A stretch of DNA of 64,000 bases. It comes from Cellulophaga sp. 20_2_10. GTDB lineage: Bacteria; Bacteroidota; Bacteroidia; Flavobacteriales; Flavobacteriaceae. The number at the start of each line of letters is the position of its first letter. The stretch's first letter is position 1. The notes beneath the pieces were generated by a model. That model did no database searches, was not told the DNA's origin, and was given only the letters and a program-made list of their open reading frames with translations. The stretch is taken from assembly GCF_023476645.1 (NCBI RefSeq), contig NZ_JAMCOJ010000004.1, positions 248,001-312,000 on the forward strand. Direction: 5' to 3'. Below are positions 63,047 to 64,000 of the stretch, in pieces. The position numbers were made by a program, and so were the translations under genes.

Positions 63047-64000
63047 ATGAAAAAACATATAATTGCAATTTTAGTACTGCTTGTACTTTGGTCGTGTAAA
63101 AAAGAAATTCCATTTGATGGCTACACCATTACAGGAACGGTTAATGGTATAGAAAACGGTTCTGTAAAAATTGGCTATGGTGTGCAAGGCCCTACTAATT
63201 TAAAAGTACTTGATAGTGCACAAATAATCAATGGAAAATTTAAATTTAAAGGAAAGGTAGAAACACCTGATATGGTAAATCTAATAATTGAATCAAAGTA
63301 TAACGGTCAATTTTTTTTAGAAAATAGTGCTATTACTATTGATGTAGAATATGAATCTATTAGACCCATAGTTTCTGGATCTAAAGGAGAAGACATATTA
63401 CAGGGTCTAAGTTTAAAAGAAGATAAAATACGCACTAAAGAAAAATATTTAGTTTTAAAAAATGCCAGAGAAGAACTTCAAAACGCTAGAGCATCTCGAG
63501 ATAAAGAAAGAATAGCTAAGGCTTCATCTAATTTTGATAAAATAATGCCTTTGTATAATGAGCAAATGCAGGAAGTAAAAGAGATGAAGTTTAACTATGT
63601 TAAAGAGAACCCTAGTTCCCCTGTTTCTGTATATGTTCTGAGCTTTCAATTTATGGAAGGTAGTATGACTAGAGAAGAGTTAAAAGAGTATTACCACCTA
63701 TTTACTGGAGAAGCTCTAAAAACTACCTTTTATAAACAGCATATGACTAGAGTTTACAAAAGTGCTTTTGAAAGTTTAATAGTAGGTAATAAAGCTCCAG
63801 ATTTTACATTAATGACTCAAAATCAAGGAGAACTTACTTTATCAAAAATGGATTCAAAATATATTTTAGTAGATTTTTGGGCGGGTTGGTGTGTACCTTG
63901 TAGAGCTTCTTTTCCTCACCTTAAAGATCTTTATAAAAAATACCATAAAGATGGTTTTGATATTGTAGGAGTTGGTACTGCAGACTTTAAAGAAAACTTA
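63047..64000 (+). CDS. TlpA-like thioredoxin lipoprotein (CVPC), 3' end beyond window
   Basis: The frame begins with ATG at 63047, 10 bases after the previous gene, and is open to the window edge (318 codons seen). The lipobox VLWSC gives Cys17. The DUF4369-like domain holds DGYTITGTVNGIENGSVKI, INGKFKFKGKVETPDMV and FFLENSAITIDV. The middle has MTREELKEYYHLFTGEA. The thioredoxin active site is WCVPC in DFWAGWCVPCRASFPHLKDL. It is a third tandem copy of the family at 59365 and 61826. The last roughly 80 residues lie outside the window. No repeat tract is present at the place where its neighbour is broken. Confidence 0.9.
   Translation, partial: MKKHIIAILVLLVLWSCKKEIPFDGYTITGTVNGIENGSVKIGYGVQGPTNLKVLDSAQIINGKFKFKGKVETPDMVNLIIESKYNGQFFLENSAITIDVEYESIRPIVSGSKGEDILQGLSLKEDKIRTKEKYLVLKNAREELQNARASRDKERIAKASSNFDKIMPLYNEQMQEVKEMKFNYVKENPSSPVSVYVLSFQFMEGSMTREELKEYYHLFTGEALKTTFYKQHMTRVYKSAFESLIVGNKAPDFTLMTQNQGELTLSKMDSKYILVDFWAGWCVPCRASFPHLKDLYKKYHKDGFDIVGVGTADFKENL

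Overview
The window is AT-rich, densely coding bacterial DNA that reads as Flavobacteriaceae (Bacteroidota), probably a marine or surface-living member. The evidence is two giant proteins with type IX secretion (T9SS) type B C-terminal domains, a PorP/SprF protein with an OmpA/PorE-like partner, three SusC/SusD pairs, FecR-type anti-sigma factors with ECF sigma factors, a hybrid two-component-like regulator, and -7 boxes of the Bacteroidota form TAnnTTTG. I saw no rRNA, tRNA, CRISPR array, transposase or phage gene. The species cannot be named from this evidence.

Layout. (1) 1-4.1 kb: the end of a Bcr/CflA-type efflux pump, then peptidoglycan recycling genes (anmK and a nagZ-like lipoprotein on the minus strand, murQ divergent). 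(2) 4.4-12.9 kb: a 2808-residue secreted protein built from about 28 SprB-like repeats, followed by a strong terminator. (3) 12.9-16 kb: housekeeping genes (hemolysin III-like, DUF4268, ZIP metal transporter, RlmL-like rRNA methyltransferase). A 16-bp perfect palindrome lies between the divergent ZIP and methyltransferase genes. (4) 16-27.3 kb, minus strand: a second giant adhesin-like protein of 2791 residues, followed by its likely T9SS partners SprF/PorP and an OmpA/PorE-like protein. (5) 27.7-39.2 kb: an ECF sigma-FecR-SusC-SusD locus that carries a MORN protein and three TlpA-like thioredoxin proteins instead of glycan-degrading enzymes. (6) 39.7-41.3 kb: a cysteine-desulfurase-like class V aminotransferase. 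(7) 41.5-51.9 kb: a hybrid-sensor-like regulator, SusC, SusD and a two-domain HSHNDY phosphodiesterase-like/alkaline phosphatase. This looks like an organophosphate-scavenging rather than a sugar locus. (8) 52-64 kb: a second sigma-FecR-SusC-SusD-thioredoxin locus with at least four TlpA-like genes, running off the right edge.

How the genes fit together. Loci 5 and 8 are paralogous. Their SusC proteins carry N-terminal STN domains, which in known systems pass an occupancy signal to FecR and then to the sigma factor. The two susC leaders share a short sequence just before the start codon. Their cargo is periplasmic or lipid-anchored thiol-disulfide proteins, which suggests a thiol- or redox-linked uptake function not yet tied to a substrate.

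The observations most worth a second look are: a five-unit TATT tetranucleotide tract that puts one thioredoxin lipoprotein gene out of frame, where adding one unit restores the frame (a candidate phase-variation switch); an in-frame TAG at the plug/barrel boundary of the locus 8 susC; a hybrid-sensor regulator that appears to have lost both phosphoacceptor residues; and the phosphodiesterase/phosphatase fusion next to a SusCD pair.
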